A stretch of DNA of 64,000 bases from Gibbula magus. Its lineage: Eukaryota; Mollusca; Gastropoda; Trochida; Trochidae. Every line of letters starts with the position of its first letter. Position 1 is the stretch's first letter. The translations under genes and the position numbers were made by a program. This document shows positions 59,521 through 64,000 of the stretch, piece after piece. The notes under the pieces are model-generated. The model did not search any database and had not been told where the DNA came from. It saw only the letters and a program-made list of their open reading frames with translations. The DNA is taken from the NCBI GenBank assembly GCA_936450465.1, contig OW388300.1, forward strand, positions 48,597,378 to 48,661,377, written 5' to 3'.

Positions 59521-59984
59521 AATTCATATGAAACATTGTTACATGTTTTATGAATGGATATTTAAAGAAAATCAAAGAGCAGTAAGTGGATACTCTAACG
59601 ACAGTGTTAGATAATAGATCACACTACCTGCTTGGCTACTACTACTACTTGGCTTTGTATGTTTGGGATGGATTATCATCAATATAATATTGAGTTAAAA
59701 AACATCATGCCCTCAATTGCAACTTGTTGAATGATGAATCAACTACAGACGATGGTCCAATATTTCAGGATTCCCTTTTATGCAATAAATAAAATTGATG
59801 TACAACCTATTGTCCAATTTTAATATCTGGAAGAGTATCACACCAACACTATCTGTAAAACTTTTATTCAATGTCCCCCATAATCCATGAGTGAGTGAGT
59901 GAGTTATTGTTTAATGTTGCTTCGACAGTATCGCAGCCATTAGCGGCGACCCGAACTCCTGGACACAACATGGATAACTAGAGG

Positions 59985-61120
59985 AGCGTTTGCGGTAAAC
60001 CGTAAAAGCAGAGTGGCCCCGAAACTTTGGGTCTCGCCTTTCCCTGTTTCACCTTTTCGTCAGCATATATAAAATGGGAATTTTTTTTTTTTTAAATTTG
60101 TTCATTATTCAAGTTATTCTAACAAGTTTAATCATCACTGGGGTCACTTTTCACAACTTTGTTCTTAAAACCTATTTCTGATTTCAAAATTGGATCAAAG
60201 GATTAACATGGCCTTAACCAATATCTCATGACCTTGACCTTTGACCTTCAAGGTCACACCATCAATGATTACTTTTCATTGTGTATAACAATCATGCAAT
60301 GACTCAGTGTTCATAGTTAACATAAGGCATATTCACAAAAACATGCTTAATTGTGACCTTGACCTTTGACAGGTTTTAGCGAAAACGTTTTCAAATCTTG
60401 GTCTTTCTCCATAGTTGATATATACCAAATAAGAGCCTGACTCTGTTTGAGTGAGTGAGTGAGTTATTGTTTAACGCCGCTTCGGCAGTATTGCAGCCAT
60501 TAGCGGCGATGACTCTGAAGTTATCGTGTTTACAAGGATTGTTTGTAGTCATTTCAGAACTAATGACCTTGACCTTTGACCTTGAATGTGAACATGTCAA
60601 AATCATTCACCAAGTTTATAAGAAAGAAGCTATGTATATGAGGTGTTGATACCTTCTTGGGAAAATGTTATTTAGTGATTTTATAACAGGTCATCATGAC
60701 CATATCTCATGACCTTGACCTTTAAAATTCAAAGTCACACTATCAGTGATCACTTTTCATTGTGTATCACAATCATGTAATGATTCAAAGAGTTAATAGT
60801 TGAAATAAGACATTTTCGCAAAAGCATGTTTTAAGTTGTGACCTCGCTATGACCTTGACCTTTGATGGATGTAAGCGAAAACATTTTCAAATCTTGGCCT
60901 TTCTCCATAGTTGATATATATCAAATAAGAGCCTGATAGAACAAATATTTTTCAAGTTATCGTGTTTACAAGGATTTTTTTTTAGCAATTTCATAACTCG
61001 TGACCTTGACCTTTGACCTTGAATGTGAACATGTCAAAAAAAATTCCCAGGGGTATAAGTAAGAGGTTATGTATATGAGTTCTCAATATTATCTCAAAGT
61101 TATTGCCTATACAAAACGTG
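59985..61120. repeat. Dispersed repeat rich in nuclear-receptor half-sites (copy B)
   Basis: Longer relative of 38485-39110, with about three internal units. Perfect DR1 motifs (TGACCTTTGACCT) lie at 60235-60247, 60570-60582 and 61007-61019. Interrupted by the 64-bp insertion at 60446-60509. Confidence 0.65.
60446..60509 (+). mobile_element. 64-bp insertion flanked by 8-bp direct repeats
   Basis: The insert TTTGAGTGAGTGAGTGAGTT ... CATTAGCGGCGA is bordered on both sides by TGACTCTG (60438-60445 and 60510-60517) inside another repeat. Its interior TTTAACGCCGCTTCGGCAGT is shared with other copies in the window. Confidence 0.6.
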
Positions 61121-63510
61121 GCGGCGGCAATGGAAACTGTGCAAAAACTGATAGCAGCTCCGACTAATTTAAGCCAGTGATGGAGACTGGCACAAGTTTG
61201 TCTTGCAGAAGGAAGTTGTACATGGTCATAAAACCTTCAAATATCTTGGCCTTGAATCGTCATGTCATATATGGAAAAACAATAAGAAACACATTTTCAT
61301 TTTGACAGTTTTCATTTTAATGGTTATGACAGTGAACTTTGGCATGAGCAAAGCTCAATGAGACTATAACATGACTCTCCATCTCTCCATCCCTGGACAG
61401 ATGAAAGAATGCAGCATGTTAAAGATGACATCGGGGCTGATAACACGGGAGTAGGTTAGTCATCAAGTTACAAACCATCATGACTTGCACAGCCACACAC
61501 ATGGCCGAGAGCTCCCACAAGTTTGTATGATATTATATATGTATGTGTACAATATATCTGTCAGCATAAGTTGATAAGTCGCTATTGAGTTCCAACTACT
61601 TACAGTATGTACAATTCTTCATATCAACATAAATAAACAATCAGTAGTCTACAAACCTTTGGTTGATGCAGAACAATAAAATATGATGACATATCTACAA
61701 AAACTTAGTCCAGCTTTAACAAATTGACACACAGATTAAAACTCCAAGTGAACGGACAGTTGTACAGCTACGCAACACACAATCACCAGCTAACAACAAG
61801 AAACACACCTCTTCTCAGCACTCAACCTTTGTGCAGCTACTATTGTAACTTAGATTCCTTCAAAGACATTTATTCAACTGTTTATACCCAGCTGGCTAGC
61901 CAGTGTTCAGGGATGCAGTACACAGAGGGAATACTTTTCATCACACCTCAAACCTAAAACATACACTTTATATTTATCAATTAAATTTTAGAATTTTTTC
62001 TTAATTTATGTCATAATTTGTCAAATCTTTAGCACTAAAATATCTGTTTAGGAGCACTGGTGAACAAGAAACTGAAAAAAACTGTCGAAATTGAAAGCTA
62101 ATTAAATTGACTTACTTTGATTTCAGTTTTCTTTTAATGATTATATCTAATGCAATACATGTCCCTATAAGCAGGACAATGCAAGATTAGTTTCTCTTTG
62201 TATAAATACTTAACTTCACAGCTACGAAATCAACTCTTCAAAGCTTCGAAACCAACTGAACAAGGGGGTTTATCCTTGTTTTGAAAAGGGAGATAATTCC
62301 TTTTCTTCACATGTGAAAAGAAGCCGTTTCCTCAAACAAATTTTGAAATTTAAAAGTCTTTTCAATTCATGTACTCCTAACTTATATCACTTTTGACATT
62401 GTTTAAGACTGATTATTAATTGAGAAGATAACGAAAAATATGAACGTCCTAACAGGAATGTAATATCTTGCATTATTACACAAATAATCCTCAAAATGCA
62501 ATTTCATAATTGGCATTATTTTCAAATGATTCAATGATATAAAATAAACAGTTTTTACATTTGCCTCAATTTGTATCCATCTATGCAACATGTTAATCAC
62601 CTATATTACCTTCCCTTTTGGCAGTAAATGTTGGCAGAAGTGTTATGAAAGTATCAAAAGAAAAGAACAGTTAATCGATCAACCAACGATCTGTCAGATT
62701 TAATTCAAATGACTAAATATGTCTGTTTCCGTCTCTACTCTTACCCTATTAGTCTTGTTATTGTATCCTTTCTTTCTCTGTATATGCAGTCTGCCCATTA
62801 TTCTATCTATCTGTTCATTTCACTCTATGATTTTTGTCTATTCACCCACATTAACATAACTGCAATGGCAAATCTCCAGGAACCCCCCCCCCCCCCCCCC
62901 CCCGAAATATTTGGCATGTAAGTTTGATGGATCCCCTTCAAAGTTTCTGGATCCGCCAATAAACACTCTGTCTGCCCTTCCGTCTGCCTGTCTGTCTTTG
63001 CCAGCAACAGTTCAAACATATACACAACCCTGAGAATGACAAAAACAATTACGTTAATAAATCTTCGGACTTCAGAAAGCAACATCAACTAAATAACAAA
63101 ACTGCTAACGTAAAATTGAGAGTCAGTCTCCAGGAGTAATATCGTCTCCAGAGCGAGTTTGGCAGATCCAGGATGGTTGAGAACATTCCTAAATGAGGTC
63201 AATGCTCTGCTTGATGTCTCTCTGCCTACACAAAGTAGCTATTTTCAAATCAGTCAACAAGTTAACGCTAAGATGCATAGTTGAAATAAGTTAAGCCATT
63301 CCTGCAGACTGAGTTACTGGAATTGATTCCATTCACAGCAGCATCTACGATTGAGCAGTTACACTCATCGGATTTAGCAGAATAAACCAAAGTAAGAAAG
63401 TTGTAGGTTAATTTCTGTAAATATTACTTATGCAACAAACTTAACTAAGTATTTAAAAGAGTTGACATGTCGCTCTTATCATGAAATAACATTCTTAAGT
63501 TTTGTCTATC
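61121..63510. other. Non-coding stretch
   Basis: No gene recognised. A run of more than 20 C lies at about 62883-62903. A fragment related to the 57.7 kb foldback lies near 61170-61215. Confidence 0.4.
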
Positions 63511-63520
63511 TTTCTGAGAA

Positions 63521-63991
63521 CCATGACCTATATTTTCGAAAGTTTCTCAATGCAAACTTCCATATATATAACATTGGTTGTGTTTGAATTAACAACACAA
63601 AGGTCAAGTCGACAAATGACCCATCAAACATGATTCTTGTGTTGACTCACAGCATCTTAATCTGCCTCGGCGAGCAATACAAGAAATTAAATTTTCCATT
63701 GAAAATAATATAAATAAGATTTAATATATAATTCATAATGTGTATGTGTAACTTGCAAAATCTGGGAGTAAATTGGACTTGACTGGACTGGTGCTCAGAA
63801 TTTGATTTGTGAATTCGACACTCAAAAGTCTTGCGACTATCTTAGCGCTAAGACAGTTCAAACATCAAGACCCAGGACTTCTATTGCTTCAAATCTCTCT
63901 TAGCACCAGAATAGTCATAAGTTACAGTCATTACCATTGTCTTACAACTTTCTAATCGCTGAGAAAGCTTCGAAAATATAGGTCCAGGTCA
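63521..63991. mobile_element. Inverted-repeat element near window end
   Basis: The arms at 63521-63549 (CCATGACCTATATTTTCGAA) and 63960-63991 (complement of the same, TTCGAAAATATAGGTC) are inverted. An internal palindrome CTTAGCGCTAAG lies near 63840. It may be cut by the window end. Target duplication not identified. Confidence 0.5.
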
Positions 63992-64000
63992 TTTTTTTTA

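Overview
The window looks like a gastropod mollusc nuclear genome. This is inferred from intron-containing animal genes with GT-AG splicing, a PAN plus C-type-lectin gene family, AT-rich intergenic DNA, and many short dispersed repeats of a kind common in molluscs. No species can be named from the sequence alone.

Region 1 (about 1-35.8 kb) is a tandemly duplicated C-type lectin locus. Copy 1 starts with the terminal lectin exon of an upstream gene (162-430). Copy 2 is a three-exon coding model whose splice phases agree: a PAN/Apple-like exon (13149-13419), the first half of the lectin domain (14759-14947) and the terminal lectin exon (19573-19841). DNA downstream of each terminal exon is homologous: 1-3580 with 19.5-22.8 kb, 4914-5290 with 31.93-32.30 kb, and 8.83-9.56 kb with 35.06-35.83 kb. 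The two copies have since diverged. Copy 1 took in a putative solo LTR and a SINE. Copy 2 gained a degenerate DIRS-like tyrosine-recombinase retroelement and three tandem-repeat expansions of 64, 26 and 45 bp. The largest is a 9.2 kb array of about 200 45-bp units, and copy 1 still holds what looks like its two-unit precursor.

Region 2 (about 35.8-40.2 kb) has no recognised gene. It holds a TTAA-flanked MITE, a long hairpin element, a molluscan repeat rich in nuclear-receptor half-sites, and a pogo/Tigger-like MITE.

Region 3 (40.2-55.3 kb) holds two conserved genes head to head, about 0.9 kb apart. An intronless WDR74-like gene lies on the minus strand (ribosome biogenesis). An 11-exon DBF4-like gene lies on the plus strand (regulatory subunit of the CDC7 kinase, replication initiation). 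The spliced DBF4 frame is continuous, 4599 nt for 1532 residues, and carries motifs N, M and C. It has an unusually long, low-complexity C-terminal tail. Intron 1 holds an 8-bp-TSD inverted-repeat element and a long hairpin. Intron 5 holds two copies of a possible 9-nt microexon.

Region 4 (55.3-64 kb) is repeat-rich and intergenic. It includes a pogo-like MITE, foldback pairs, a second copy of the half-site-rich repeat with a 64-bp insertion flanked by 8-bp direct repeats, and no convincing gene.
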